A stretch of 64,000 bases of DNA, taken from Coenobita brevimanus. Its lineage: Eukaryota; Arthropoda; Malacostraca; Decapoda; Coenobitidae. Both the position numbers and the translations under genes were made by a program. Within the stretch, counting starts at the first letter, position 1, and every line of letters starts with the position of its first letter. This document shows positions 33,366-46,011 of the stretch, in pieces. The notes below the pieces were generated by a model that saw nothing but the letters and a program-made list of their open reading frames with translations, did no database searches and was not told where the DNA came from. The DNA lies in NCBI GenBank assembly GCA_032717465.1, contig CM064748.1:7367238-7431237 (forward strand), read 5' to 3'.

Positions 33366-34147
33366 GCGTTCGTTCGTTCGTTCGTAGATTTCCTGCACCT
33401 ATAGTGCAGGCCGGGCCATACATTAGCCCGGTCAGTGAAGATGCTGTTGTCGTTCGTGTTCGATCCGGTTTACAATGTAGTTCATTATCGCTGTGTCGTC
33501 GGGGTGAGTGTCTATTATTTCTTCCAGGCATCGTTCGTGTTGTTCTTGGAATGACACTGGAGTCGCGAGTCTTAGTAGGGCGTCGAGTGCATCTGAGAAG
33601 TTGTTGTCCCAGTAGCTGTCTCTCTGATCGAAGAGTTCGTCGAAGGATAACGAGTCGAGACGTTGCTTGATGGTGGGATGGAGGGGTGGCAAAATGTCTC
33701 TGATGCGGGCTCTTGCTTGTTCCTGAGGGCTGACGTTCGTGGCGGTGGTGGGTGCAGGCAGGTCGAGTGTCGAGTTGATGGAGGGGGCAAGTTGTTCTGC
33801 CTTCCTCTTCTTGTTCTTCCCCTTCTTCTTCTTCTTGATGGTTTCAGTTGGTGGCAGAGGGGATGCAGTGCCTGTTTCCATGGTGGTGTCTTCATCACCA
33901 TCGTCAATGGCAGCAGGATCTAGGGTGTCTGGAGGGTCGGGGATGGTCTCCGTGTCCTCCTCAGCTGCCGGTGGCGTGGCGTGGTGATCAGTAGTCGGTT
34001 CGAGGTCCAGGGTCGGTGCCGGGTCGTCGGGAATGGTGGCAGTCCCTCTGTTAAGAGGAGCATCCAACTGCAGCCGTTTTCGCGGTGTTGTGCGAGGTTG
34101 GACAGGCTGCTGAGGACGGGGCTGACGCTTCTGACGAGAGGCGGGAC
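33366..34147 (-). mobile_element. 5'-truncated B'-family retroelement in the H4 start region
   Basis: Compared with the intact H4 promoter at 185-215 (ACCCCGCTCGCCAACC), 782 bp are inserted here on the minus strand. The 3' end has the family tail: CCGGGC...GCCCGG, CCTGCAC-TATAG-GTGCAGG, GAAATCTACG and then (AACG)4. The 5' end lies about 17 bp downstream of the H4 TATATAAG. No clear target duplication is visible; two bases of the target seem lost. Confidence 0.8.
33432..34146 (-). pseudogene. C-terminal part of B'-family protein
   Basis: Open minus-strand frame in the truncated element; the frame extends to 34202 only by reading into H4 promoter DNA. It shares TTPRKRLQLDAPLNR with the cold-shock protein at 28849-29946 and a C-terminal module with 60898-61408 (ARIRDILPPLHPTIKQRL, then FDELFDQRD and NYIVNRIE versus NYIANRLL). 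Acidic and Pro/Thr-rich linker and a strong nuclear-localisation-like run TIKKKKKGKNKKRKAE lie between. No cold-shock domain, so the N-terminus is missing. Confidence 0.65.
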
Positions 34148-34753
<606 letters not shown>

Positions 34754-34833
34754 TGACTTAGGGCGTCCTAAGATAGGAACTGGCTAGGACATCCTATCTC
34801 GTGGCTTAAGATGGTATACACAAAACTTTTTTA

Positions 34834-34957
34834 GGGCGCCCTAACCTGTTCCTAAATAGTTCGGGCGCCCTAACCTGTTCCTAAATAGTTAGGGCGCACT
34901 AACCTGTTCCTAAATAGTTAGGGCGCCCTAACCTGTTCCTAAATAGTTAGGGCGCCC
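34834..34957 (+). repeat. Five 29-bp subterminal repeats
   Basis: Copies of GGGCGCCCTAACCTGTTCC plus TAAATAGTTA start at 34834, 34863, 34892, 34921 and 34950, an exact period of 29 bp. The core TTAGGGCGCCCTAA is palindromic. A single TTAGGGCGCCC also lies near the right end (42661). Such repeats are likely binding sites for the element's own proteins (inference). Confidence 0.88.
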
Positions 34958-35161
34958 TAAATCATCTCTGATGTCATATATCCCTCAGCCAATCAGGTGG
35001 AGTCTTTCAAGTTATTCCAGCCAATAAGAAGGAAGAATCCGTGAATCCGTGTTTAGCTGTATGAACGTCAACATGGGAACGTGGGACGCACGCTGTGGAA
35101 GAAAGAGGCACGATTACAGTTTGTTGTTTCATCCTGTTACACTTGTGAAGTCATAGCTGAC

Positions 35162-38100
35162 ATGCCACCACCAGAAAAGAAAAGAAGAGCAGCAGATTTC
35201 AGTGAGGAGGAACTAATAACACTCATAACCGAAGTTGCACAAAGACGTGAGGTGATACTAGAAACACTATCAACAGAAGTGACGGCCAAAGCAAAAGACA
35301 GTGCATGGAGACAAGTAACGGATGCTGTTAACAGTATGAGCAGAGTGATAAGGGATGTGGGTGAAATCAAGAAAAAGTTTCGAAATTTCCGATCGGACGT
35401 GAAGAAGGCAGCCAAGGAAACGAGGGAAAGGAAAATGACAGGTAAGTATCATCTTCATTATCATTTCATCTCTTGAAAACTGTTTCATACCATGTTATGA
35501 TTAGGTTCTACAATGATATACACACTTTCGACAGTAGATTGAGAGTGCAGTAGCCAATGAGAAGAGGATTATCTTGTGGTGGCTGATTCTTAACAATAGC
35601 TGTTCCCAAATTTATTTTCCTTTAGAAACAGGTAAAGGTCTGAGTGCACACCACTCTCCCCAATAGTGGGAGAAACCAAAAAAAAAAAAAAAAAAAAGTA
35701 TTAACACCCACAAATCACCTACTGATTATGTTCTGCAATATGTCTGACTTGACCTGATCTAACCAAACTGGTAGCTAATTGGACCATGGCTGACTACTGG
35801 CACCTGCCAAAACAGCACTTGTGGTATGCACTTCTTAATGAGAGGTGTGCATTCTATTTTTACAACTTGGTTCAGTGCTCCATGCACAATTTTTGGTGCT
35901 ATATTCATTTTGGTGAAATTATGGAGTGGTAATACCTTTTAACCTAATCACACCTCACCTAATCAACCAAATATATTCAACCCATTTTTTTTTTATTAAA
36001 AATCAGGCAGACTTGACTTGACCTAATCTAACTTAATCAGAGGAGGGCAAACTACGGTAACCTAATTACAGCAGGCTACTGAAGACTGAGCAAACTGTTT
36101 GGCTGGACAAACTACTGAGATCTAACATAAATTAGGATGAAAGGTCTGACTGCTCAGTAATTTCATCAGAAATTAATAGAACACCAAAAAAGTATGCATA
36201 AAACGCTGAAAGAAATTGGAAAATAGCAGGCAAAGCTCCTGTAAAGAATTTCTCCAATCACTGTACCATACTGTACTTTGAATTGGCAATTAATATTTCC
36301 TTATTAAAGTCTTCCTTTTTTCTGGAAACCTAGTTGATGCTAAACAGAGATCCATAATAATGCCTAGCAAAGTATGGTATTGTCAAGAACTCAGAAATAC
36401 CCCATAATTAAGACAGTGTTATTTAAATCCATTGCCTGCATGGTGTCTCCCAGTGATGAGTAAAATCATCTGGTTTTAGCCAGAGTAATTCCTAAAGTTG
36501 TTTTATGCAGTCAAAGGGTTAAACCAATTATGATATTTCATGTACTGTAATTGCATGCGTCTTACAGGTGGTGGAAAGCGAGAAGATTCTGTCTGGAAGC
36601 TGTCAGAGGAAGCAATGCTTGCTCTCCTAGAGCAGGAGGCCATCGAGGGATTCCCAGGCATTCAAGAGAGTGAAGAACCGGACTTATCAGGTAAATTGTA
36701 CTGTAATTTACCATATATATTTGCCCTAAGTTTTCTCATAGAAGGCAATGATTGGGGCCGGGGCTCTGCTGGGGTGCTTGATTCAGGTTTTGGCATTCTC
36801 GGGGACTTGGCACTGTTTGGCCAGACAGTCTCAGGAAAAAACAACATAGAGGGTGCAATGGAACACAATGATTATCTAGTGAATGCTTACCTAGTGAAGT
36901 GCGTGTGGGATTTAAGAATATTATATAGCTAGTTTTGTTTAATTTGGTGTGATTCCTCCAAAATAATCTAAGCAACAAAGTAACTTAATGTAGCTGGTAT
37001 TGTCTGTTCTTTGTATAATTTGAAGGAATTGGTAGTCTTGAATATGAGAAGAGTATGCTATCCCCTTTAACCCTAGAATATTGACCCTAAATTCTAGTAA
37101 CACTATCACAAACCCCAGGTGATTTTCACCCGAAACTGGAAAATTGGAAAAAAATACTAAATAGGGAGCATTAATAAAATAAATGTACATGAAGGAACTT
37201 TAGGCTTTGTACCTTGAGTTAACATTACAAAGGATTGAAAATCATATCACTTTGTTATGGAAATTGAGTAATAAAAATAGTGGCAAAAAATAGGAAAATT
37301 TTAGCTAGTTTCATGAAAAAATCACACACACACAAAAAAAGGAGCATACCGGTATGTCTTTGGAAAACCTCCCACATCGTCCTAGTTCCTTTGGGACACC
37401 ACTGAAAGGGTTGCCATTCCCCTGCTGTTGTGGTAAAAACTCAATGTTCACTTTGCTGTTTGGCCTTTGCACACCTGAACCAAGGCCTACAGCGGAGACC
37501 TACATGCACAGAGTGACAGTGTATCCTTCCTCTACCATAACTGGCTGCCATATGAAGCTGCTGAAGGACTGGTAACCATACACAACGGCAATGACATAAT
37601 GTGAGTTGGGTGGAATTCTCCCGGGGTTTGTGTTCTGTTCACACTAGGCGTTTTCAACTGCGCGGCAGCACAGGCGTGGTGTTGTTCACACAGGGCATTT
37701 CAGGTGGCTCCACCTATTATAAGTAGGTGTTGACTGACAGGCATCCAGTGCCAGGATGGATGTACAGGAGGCACCGAGTGTTTGGGTGTTGCATCACCAT
37801 TGTGTGTGTCCCATCCTATTGACTTGTATGTATCTCGAACCGCCCGGCGAACACGCAGTTGCCAGGGTGATCCTGCCACTGTTGCATTTTGGGAACCGCC
37901 GCAGTTACGTGTGAACAGCTCCATCGACTGCCATTGACTTTACTACCGCGCCTGTGCCACCGGGCGATTGAAAACGCCTCGTGTGAACAGGGTCTAAAGG
38001 CCTGTATGTATCATCTTGCATGATGTTTCACAGTGGTACATAACACATATTGGTCAGAGTGTCTGGTGTACGTTACTGTAATATCCCAAAGTAATGGTGT

Positions 38101-38580
38101 CTTGTTTAAAGCTAAAGTTACTACAACACAGCATTTTCCATTGTTACAGACAACCCGCAGCCATCTACTTCTGGTGCCATTCATGGACGCAGAGTGTCGG
38201 AGGAGACGAGGTTGGACCATCCATCACAACCACATACTTCCTGGAGCCTTCATGGACATAATGTGCTGGAAGAGTCAGGCCTAGATGATCGCTTACCAGT
38301 CCTTCAATCAACATGCTCCACTGACCAGTCCCAGTCGCTGTTAGCTGAATTAGTAGATGAGTCTGGGGTAGCAAGCACGGTTGAAGTTATTCACTTACTC
38401 GAAAACTCAAGCAACATCAGCGTACCTGAGACATTGACTGAGGAGCACATGTACAGTAAGAGGGGTTCACCACCTCCAAAAGCAAGTAGAGGAAGCAGTC
38501 CCAGACCCAAGAGTCGTGTCCAAAGTAGACCAAGCAGTCCTAGGGCCAGGAGTCGTGGCCCTAGCAGCCGTGGCAGTTAG
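35162..38580 (+). CDS. Harbinger-associated Myb/SANT-like DNA-binding protein (3 exons)
   Basis: Exons 35162-35441, 36568-36690 and 38150-38580, joined by consensus junctions (G|GTAAGT...TTACAG|G; G|GTAAAT...TTACAG|A) that keep frame at both. Exon 1 has MPPPEKKRR and a Myb/SANT-like fold (FSEEELITLITEVAQRREVI, AWRQVTDAVNSMSRVIR, EIKKKFRNFRSDVKKAA). Exon 2 gives KREDSVWKLSEEAMLALLEQ; exon 3 is Ser/Thr/Glu-rich and ends in an RS-like stretch. In this superfamily the protein brings transposase to DNA and to the nucleus. A C-terminal helix (TVQMEIRDTLRDVLQQIASS, to TGA at 38690) is open in the -1 frame right after the stop, so a small frameshift probably cut it off. Confidence 0.82.
35442..36567 (+). 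other. Intron 1 of the Harbinger Myb-like gene
   Basis: GTAAGTATC to CTTACAG. A/T-rich, with poly(A) at 35680-35698. Nothing else recognised. Confidence 0.7.
36691..38149 (+). other. Intron 2 of the Harbinger Myb-like gene
   Basis: GTAAATTG to TTGTTACAG. A G/C-richer patch at about 37630-38000 (GCGGCAGCACAGGCG, GAACCGCCGCAGTTACG) may be a separate small insertion, framed by GTGTTCACAC-type sequence on both sides. No ORF recognised. Confidence 0.55.
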
Positions 38581-38690
38581 AACAAATGCTGACTGTACAG
38601 ATGGAGATAAGGGACACGCTGAGGGATGTCCTGCAGCAAATTGCCTCATCGCTGGCTGTAATAGCAGATGTGGCAGCCTTAAGACGCTGA

Positions 38691-39125
38691 AGTATTTGTT
38701 TTTCCATGTATTAATTACTACCTCAACAGTTCTTAATCTTTTCATTTATAGTAAAGCACAAGTATTGCATTTTCTTTTGTTTAAAGTCATGCAGTAAAAC
38801 ATTTTTAATTACATAGTAGCATGATGTCCAATCTGATAATATTTAAATGTAAACTTATCATTATCTAAAGTCATGATAAGACCTCATTTAGCCTTTGATT
38901 ACTGTAGCCATGTTGTTTTTTGGCAAGTCTATGTAAGTTAATCACTTCACATTGTCTCATTTAGCATGCAGGAGATGCAGTTTTGTTAACAAGTTCAGTA
39001 CCAGGAAACTTCTATTTTTAAAGGAAGGTACCAAAGAGATTTATATTTATTTACAGAGAATTTAATGTAGAGGCAATACAGGGTGTTCCAAAATGATTTG
39101 ACCAATGTCAGTTTTTGTTATTTCA
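38691..39125. other. Harbinger internal region between the genes, left part
   Basis: A/T-rich, no gene seen. CAGGGTGTTCCAAAATGATTTG at about 39079 resembles termini of arthropod mariner-like elements and directly precedes the fold-back relic. Confidence 0.5.
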
Positions 39126-39818
39126 GTAACCAGACAAGACACAGTTTTCTGTATGTGATGAAGGATTTACTGAATTTTTGTCTGTTTTCAGATTTGATGG
39201 TTTAGCTTGAGTGAAATGGCAGCACCACAGGAAACAGCAATATATGTCAAATGGCCAATTGAGTCTAGACCCTGCACTCAAGTTCAACACAACTTTCGCA
39301 CAAGATCTAGGAGTAGACCACCAGGATGGACCAGCATCAGACAGTGGTACAAGGCCATCAAAGAAACTGGACGTGTTTTGAAACAGAGCACAGGCTGACC
39401 AAGGACAAGTGCACATACCAATAAAAAAGTTTGTGAATCATTTCAAAGAAACCCAAGAAAATCATTTTGATGGTCATCTCGAGATCGTTGAATTGATTCA
39501 CAAACTTTTTTCTTGGTATGTGCACTTGTCCTTGGTCAGCCTGGACTCTTCTGTTTCAAAACACGTCCAGTTTCTTTGAAGGCCTTGTACCACTGTCTGA
39601 TGCTGTTCCATCCTGGTGGTCTACTCCTATATCTTGTGCGAAAGTTGTGTTGAACTTGAGTGCAGGGTCTAGTCTTAATTGGCCATTTGACACATATTGC
39701 TGTTTCCTGTGGTGCTGCCATTTCACTCAAGCTAAATCATCAAATCTGAAAACAGACAAAACTTCAGTAAATCCTTCATCACATACAGAAAACATGTACC
39801 AGTGTCTTGTCTGGTTAC
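39126..39818. repeat. Fold-back pair of Tc1/mariner-like transposase fragments
   Basis: Two arms of about 315-325 bp (39126-39439 and 39495-39818) are inverted copies of each other around a 55-bp spacer. Each encodes the same fragment reading toward the centre, MAAPQETAIYVKWPIESRP and VQHNFRTRSRSRPPG, then SIRQWYKAIKETGRVLKQ, which looks like the helix-turn-helix N-terminus (DUF4817 type) of Tc1/mariner-like transposases. Neither arm has a catalytic domain. A transcript would form a long hairpin. Confidence 0.75.
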
Positions 39819-40191
39819 TGAAGAGTAAGATTAGTTTTATACCTTTAAATGCTTTACTACAATAAGGAAATATCTTTTAAGGAAGTTAAGAAAAATATAT
39901 TTATTTATTTACAAAGAATTTACTAGGGGCAAAACATATTTTCAAAATGAGTGAGATTAGTTTTATATCTTCAGATGCTTTAGTACAATAAGTAAATTGA
40001 GTTATAAAATTTGTTGAGTTTCTGTACCCCACTGTTCAAGTATCAAAAATTATGTTTTGAAATGCAGAAACTTTTATGAAAATAAACACAAACAGAGCCT
40101 TGCCAGTAATTTCCAAAGTAAGGCTACACACTTAAGACTGCATTTCTATGTACACTATATACAAAGGCATTGTTTTTGTTGATGGATGCTT
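39819..40191. other. Harbinger internal region, right of the fold-back
   Basis: A/T-rich, no gene seen; runs up to the transposase stop codon at 40192. Confidence 0.5.
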
Positions 40192-42422
40192 CTAAGCAAA
40201 GACATTTTCAACAATCTCATTGCGAGTTTGATGAGCATGTCCTTGTCTTGCCACAGCAGCCTCCTGTAGTGGTGGATTATCTATATCCTCACCATCATCC
40301 TCGTCATCATCCTCCAACTCGTCCAACTCATCAGGAAGTGGCACTCTACGTCTCACACACCTATTGTGAAGTAGCATGCATGCAATGATAATTTGTGCAC
40401 ACTTTCTGGGCTCATACTGCGAGACCCACCAGAGTGATGAAGGCTTCTAAATGTACATTTGAGGATCCCAAAAGTTTGTTCAATTATCACTCTTGTTCGG
40501 GCATGACTGCGGTTGTATCTCTCCTGTCCTCTTGTATTGGGGCTAGCGAATGGAGTCATTAGATACCGTTCTAAGGGGTACCCACTGTCCCCTGCGAAAA
40601 GTTGAAACTCGATTTCAAAAAGAACCCTCTTCATAATGGCTTCTGAGACATTTTACCTTTTGGTGTTGCGTAGACAATATAAAGTTTAAAATTATTACAA
40701 TCATCATTGACTGTGAGCCACACAGTTCTAAGAATGCATCACAAATTTTGAAAAGAAGAATACAGAGTTTTTGTATGAACAAGAGAGTATCAGTAACTGC
40801 AACTGATAGGAGAATTGTTAAAATTTTTCAGCCACAATCAACATGGTCACTTCTTTTGTACTTAGCCACATATCCAACAACAACATGACTTCATATGTTG
40901 TCCACCACTTTACTGTTAAGGTACAAAATAAAGTTGGTAAGGACTGACAGCATGGTACAGTTAATAGCATGTGCCACCCTGTATCTGTACTGATAAACAT
41001 ACACAGTACTGTATCTTAAGCAACAATTGGCCACGTCAGAATGTAATATGAAAATAATAATACATACAGTACTTATCATCATCATCAATATTATCTAAAC
41101 CCCATTATTCTCTTACAGTACTGTAGGGGTAGGGGGCTCCAAGGCCACGGAAGGAAAAAGGAAATCAGCACACATAGACAGAGAGAGAGAGTACAGTAGA
41201 TCCTTGATATATACCGTGTAACATGAATAAATACTTCCTTCCCCCTCATCGTCTTACACTCAGTCCCTCATTGAAGACCACCAAATGTTTCTCCAGGCCA
41301 TTGTTATTCATTACCATATGGACTACATAATCTACAGGGCCTGTGCTAATTGAGAAGTGATTAACAAATTAGCATTATATTGACGGTGTACTGTACCAGT
41401 GATATGGGTCATGCTCCCACTGACTCCGCTTTCAAACCCTAACATTATATACAGTATACTGTATAGACCGCCTACGGTACTGTACCAAGTGATATGGGTC
41501 ATGCTCCCATTCACTCCCCTTCTAATTGCACAGTTCTCATAATAAAGGTGAGGAATCTATGCTAAATTAATTGGTATTTCTGAATAATTCTGAATGGATT
41601 TTTCCAATATTTTTTACTTCTTTTTTCATGTCTCCTGTAAGTGTATTCATTTTTTACATAATTATTGTTGGGAAAGAAGCATTAACCTTACTTGACCTAA
41701 CCCACTGACCCAACCTAACCTAACCTCATTCCCTAATGGTTACTACACCACACAGCTTACCAAGTAGATGGGTGTCTCCGAATTCACTTGCATCAAATCG
41801 AGCACGCAGATGACTGTTGGCCCAAATGAATGAGTCATGTGTACTCCCAGGATATTTCACAGCGTAGCTTGTGATGATCTGCTCGCTGTTACATACCGCT
41901 TGCACATTTATTGAGTGATAACCTTTTCTGTTCACATACAAATGTTCATTCACATTGGGTGCTTTGATTGGAATATGGATGCCGTCAATAGCACCAATCA
42001 CACGGGGAAACCCATTCACTCGGAAAAATCCTTGGCAAGTTGTTCTTATTTCCAGATTATTTCTAGGCATTTTAATTTCAACCCTTGCCATGTCACACAA
42101 CACACGGATCACAGAATTCACAACTCTGCTTACACTAGCCTGGGTCAGTCCAGCTGAGTCTCCAATTACACTCTGAAAACTTCCACTCGCTAGGAATCGC
42201 AGTCACTAGCACTTGTGTATGTGTAGGAATGGCATGAGATCTTCTAGTGCGGCGAGCGATGTGTGGGTCCAATTCCTGGCACAGCTGTAGAATTTCATGC
42301 CGAGGAAATCTGTAATACCTCAACAAGTGTTCGTCACTCACATGTAATAGGTTTAGTGGGTCCCTGTACACTCTTTCACGCCTTAATCGACGCCCAAACA
42401 CATAAGCAGCAGCAAGCTCCAT
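40192..42422 (-). pseudogene. Harbinger transposase (HARBI1-like, DDE_4), two exons, frameshifted
   Basis: Minus strand. Exon 1 from ATG 42420-42422 (MELAAAYVFGRRLRRERVYR) to 41761; intron 41760-40592 (GTAAGC...TTCGCAG); exon 2 40591-40192. Exon 1 carries the N-terminal helix region and the first catalytic Asp in RVIGAIDGIHIPI and the second in GSTHDSFIW. Exon 2 has LLGDSGYP, third-motif region with Glu in TRVIIEQTFGILK, and the acidic C-terminus LPDELDELEDDDEDDGED. Two single-base frame breaks are seen, near 42200 (LVTA/RFLASGSFQ) and near 40405 (SPE/KCAQ). It is therefore inactive unless these are sequencing errors. Confidence 0.88.
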
Positions 42423-42897
<475 letters not shown>

Positions 42898-42933
42898 GGC
42901 GAGAGGCCCCTCACCTCGATCGAAAGAAATCTC

Positions 42934-42949
42934 GGCCCTTTTCAGGGCC
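42934..42949 (+). terminator. H3 3' stem-loop (split copy)
   Basis: GGCCCTTTTCAGGGCC, perfect; downstream element CAAAGAGAGATGATG follows. Confidence 0.9.
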
Positions 42950-43034
42950 AAAACCCTTTTTCAAAGAGAGATGATGACAGACCCTCAGTTTAGGTTTCCA
43001 TATATCAGCTCTTGCTTTTCCGCAGCGAAGCATG

Positions 43035-43082
<48 letters not shown>

Positions 43083-45385
43083 GGTAACGTTCTTGCTTGC
43101 CAACTGGTGGACGGGAGTTCGCGCCTCGCTCAGGTTGCGAAAAGTTTCACTGACGAAGTGAGTGGTTACTGTCCCCCTGGAGCAAGGGGACGGGTGTGTG
43201 CGTGTGTGAAGGTCACAGCCTTGCCCTTAGATAGGACTATATGAGCTCTCAGCTCCCTTCCGGGAGGGTGAAAGCTGACGATCACGACCATCAAGTGATC
43301 CTGACCGACCTGGTGAAAAAAATTACACACGCAGACGAATGAACTTCATTACTTACATACTTACATACATGCATTCATTCATACTTTTTTTTTTTTTCAA
43401 TCATTTACTTTTTTTTTTTTGGAAGGGGGGGGGGGAATACTTGCCTATTCGTTTATTTATTTTGTTGATCTGTTGTTCACGTCGCAGGTTTTGTAGTCGT
43501 TATTTGCCTGTTTCGTTTACTTCCTGATTGATTCACTCACGCCCTCATAAACGTACACAGGCTTGCACAAAGAGAAAGGCATTCCCGCTGCATATTAGGA
43601 GATGCTCTGTACCCGTCATGAAGGTTTGACAGTGACCACGAACCCACGGTAAATCCTTCAGTTACTATACTGAGAAAAAAAAAAAAGTGAACCTGAACCC
43701 ATCGGTTTTTACCTGCAGTTGTGCGTGTGTATGTATGTATGTTGTATGTTTATACTGTACGTATGTGTATGTGTGTGTCTGTGAGCATGTATGTCTGTAT
43801 GTACGGATGTATGAGGGCTTGTGTGTATGTGAGCATGACTTAGTGTGTACGTACATGTGTAGGTCACTGCGCACACATTATAAATGTATTTGTGCACATG
43901 TGTTGTATGTACGTACAGATTGTAGACTGACATGAATATGCATGATACGATGCCATGCATGTATTTACTGTACGCCTGTTGAGTGTGTGGGTTGGTACAG
44001 TCGGCCTAAGAAGTGCCGGCGGAGTATCCAGAAGTTTTCGGTCAGCGATAGTGTCCATACTCTTCCTTATATCTGTACGAGGTGAAACCTAATAGGTAAA
44101 ATTGTTACAAAAAACAATAAATCCATGACCAGTTATCTGTATATTTCAAAATTATTGTAGGAAGCAGTTGGTTAGTTACGATCATAGGAATTCCTAAACG
44201 GAACAAACTGATATTTCACAACTGGCGCTCAGGAAGAGTCGGGAATAATTATTTTGTGGAGTTCAAATCTAGCATGGTAGCAGGCAGTGATTTTTGGGTA
44301 GCGTAAGACTGAACAAAAGCGAACTTCAATAAACATTGGAAATGATTAATGATTATTTATAAAATAATAATTTCCGTTACAATACGAGGGATTAATTTCA
44401 AGTCATTTATTTCCGTTTCCAATGTCTCCATGGACGACGACAGAAAGCGGGAAGGAGGCGTAAGCCAGTAAGCTATTTTAAATGTTTCGATCAACACGCA
44501 CGAAAGGAGATAACATTCACTCAAGGACATGCAGTTATTACACTGCCTTTAGCCAGTTTCCCATGAAGAAAAATCTCAGGATTATTTCTTATAAGACAGA
44601 GGGCTATCGGTGAAAGAAGTTTAAAAAAAAAAAAAAAAATCGAAATTTGCCTACATTAGAGTCGGAGCTCCTTGGAGAATGCTACCTACTGTCAGTGTCT
44701 GATATCCTCAGTGCATAATCGATTCGCAAGAGTAATAAAATGCAGAGGTTCATAAATCAAACATTGAGTTCAAAACTTCCAAATAAGCATTTTCTGTTGA
44801 GCAGGACATTAGAGTTTATTAAAAAAAAAAAAAAAAAAAATGACTGGGAGTTATAGGCGTACTGGCCACCGCGCGCGAAGTTAATACATTTCACATTCAT
44901 TCAAATCGGGAAAGATAACTAAGTGTTACGATCTAATATATCACTGCCTCCTGTTATTCATTTTACATCATTATTTTCGCGATATAATAAATATGTTATT
45001 TGGCATGACGTGATGAAGGCACTGAATGTTTAACTTATATTCACTGGGTTAATAGAACGTATGAGAGTGGAGAGTGACCGAAGCAATCTGAAACTGTGCC
45101 GTCACTTCTTGGGGCTACGGTACGTTGTTGTTGGTTCTCCAGATGTATAAGAAGGCCCGCACGCCCATATTTACTCTTTTATTTTGACTCTGTTGTTTTA
45201 ACCCCCAACCCTAGTTCAAAACATTTCGACTGTGCCTACGTGCCCATCGCAAACCACCGTTGCGGAAAAGAAAGAAAGAAAGAATGAAAGAAAGATATGA
45301 AGGAAAAAAAAAAAAGTCGACAAACCAGAGTTCCTGAGAGGAAAATTTGTAAGTCTGTCTTTCCCCTTTTTATCGAAAATCTTGT
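42950..45385. repeat. Histone spacer, unit 6
   Basis: Homologous to the other spacers but with one sub-repeat and a SINE in its first CA run. Poly(A) at 44622 and 44820, and GAAA repeats at 45270. It runs up to the real H2B stem-loop, which shows that the H2B 3' flank is the shared end of all these spacers. No gene is seen. Confidence 0.8.
43081..43324 (+). mobile_element. tRNA-derived SINE inserted in a CA repeat
   Basis: A 244-bp segment absent from the same place in other units. It starts GTGGTAACGTTCTTGCTTGCC, has a box B-like GAGTTCGCGCCTC, and ends in GAAAAAAATT, then the CA repeat resumes (ACACACGCAG). The head looks like a tRNA with an A-box/B-box spacing; the body is a hairpin-rich tail. 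Confidence 0.65.
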
Positions 45386-45401
45386 GGCTCCGATTGGAGC
45401 C
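45386..45401 (-). terminator. H2B 3' stem-loop
   Basis: Reads GGCTCCAATCGGAGCC on the minus strand, perfect 6-bp stem, 33 nt after the H2B stop. The downstream element CAAGATTTTCGATAAAAAGG follows and is the part preserved in all H2B-less units. Confidence 0.9.
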
Positions 45402-45434
45402 GGAAATATTGAAATGGCCAAGAGCGTAACCTCT

Positions 45435-45806
45435 CTACTTTGAGGAGGTGTACTTGGTGACAGCCTTGGTGCCTTCAGACACGGCGTGCTTGGCCAGCTC
45501 GCCAGGGAGGAGCAGCCTGACGGCCGTCTGGATCTCCCGGCTGGTGATGGTTGAACGCTTGTTGTAGTGTGCCAGGCGTGAAGCCTCTGCAGCAATGCGC
45601 TCGAAGATGTTACTCACGAAAGAGTTCATGATAGACATCGCCTTGGAGGAAACGCCGGTGTCAGGGTGGACCTGCTTGAGCACTTTGTAGATGTAGATGC
45701 TGTAGCTCTCCTTCCTCCTAGGCTTCTTCTTCTTGTCTCCCTTGGCAATGGCCTTCTGGGCCTTGCCAGCCTTCTTAGCGGCCTTTCCGGAGGTCTTGGG
45801 TGGCAT
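45435..45806 (-). CDS. H2B: Histone H2B
   Basis: A 123-residue H2B, ATG at 45804-45806, start [18 protein letters not shown], basic tail [19 protein letters not shown], complete fold and C-terminus [17 protein letters not shown] with the ubiquitylation lysine region. It is the only H2B in the window. One odd place is [11 protein letters not shown] where arthropod H2B has SFVNDIFERIA, changing an Asp at the H2A interface. The stem-loop is perfect, but its TATA box (53806-53814) is now 8 kb upstream because two LINEs sit in its leader (45881-53784), so normal expression is unlikely. Confidence 0.93.
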   Translation of the reverse strand: MPPKTSGKAAKKAGKAQKAIAKGDKKKKPRRKESYSIYIYKVLKQVHPDTGVSSKAMSIMNSFVSNIFERIAAEASRLAHYNKRSTITSREIQTAVRLLLPGELAKHAVSEGTKAVTKYTSSK

Positions 45807-45869
45807 GGCGTCGCCGAGTCAGACGGTATGTGCATGGTGAGGGAGCGAGCGAGAGACTGAGTCGTCATG

Positions 45870-45880
45870 GGGGACGCGCT
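45870..45880 (-). other. Target-site copy on the H2B side of the LINE insertion
   Basis: GGGGACGCGCT; the other side (53785-53796) reads GGGGTACGCGCT. The same site was used in unit 5 (28734-28744, 30705-30715). Confidence 0.7.
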
Positions 45881-45955
45881 GGTTGGTTGGTTGGTTTAGA
45901 TTCGCCTCCTTAAAGGGAGGATACGGGCAAAACAAAAGCCTGTCAGAGATATTCT
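45881..45955 (-). other. 3' tail hairpins of LINE-A
   Basis: Minus: ACAGGC...GCCCGT, then CCTCC-CTTTAA-GGAGG, GAATCT, and AAACCAACCAACCAACC. Same layout as the LINE-B and A' tails with different stem sequence. Confidence 0.75.
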
Positions 45956-46011
45956 GCTAATAAAACAAGGATTATATACTAGCGTGGGGGAGGGTACATG
46001 GCCACAACCCC

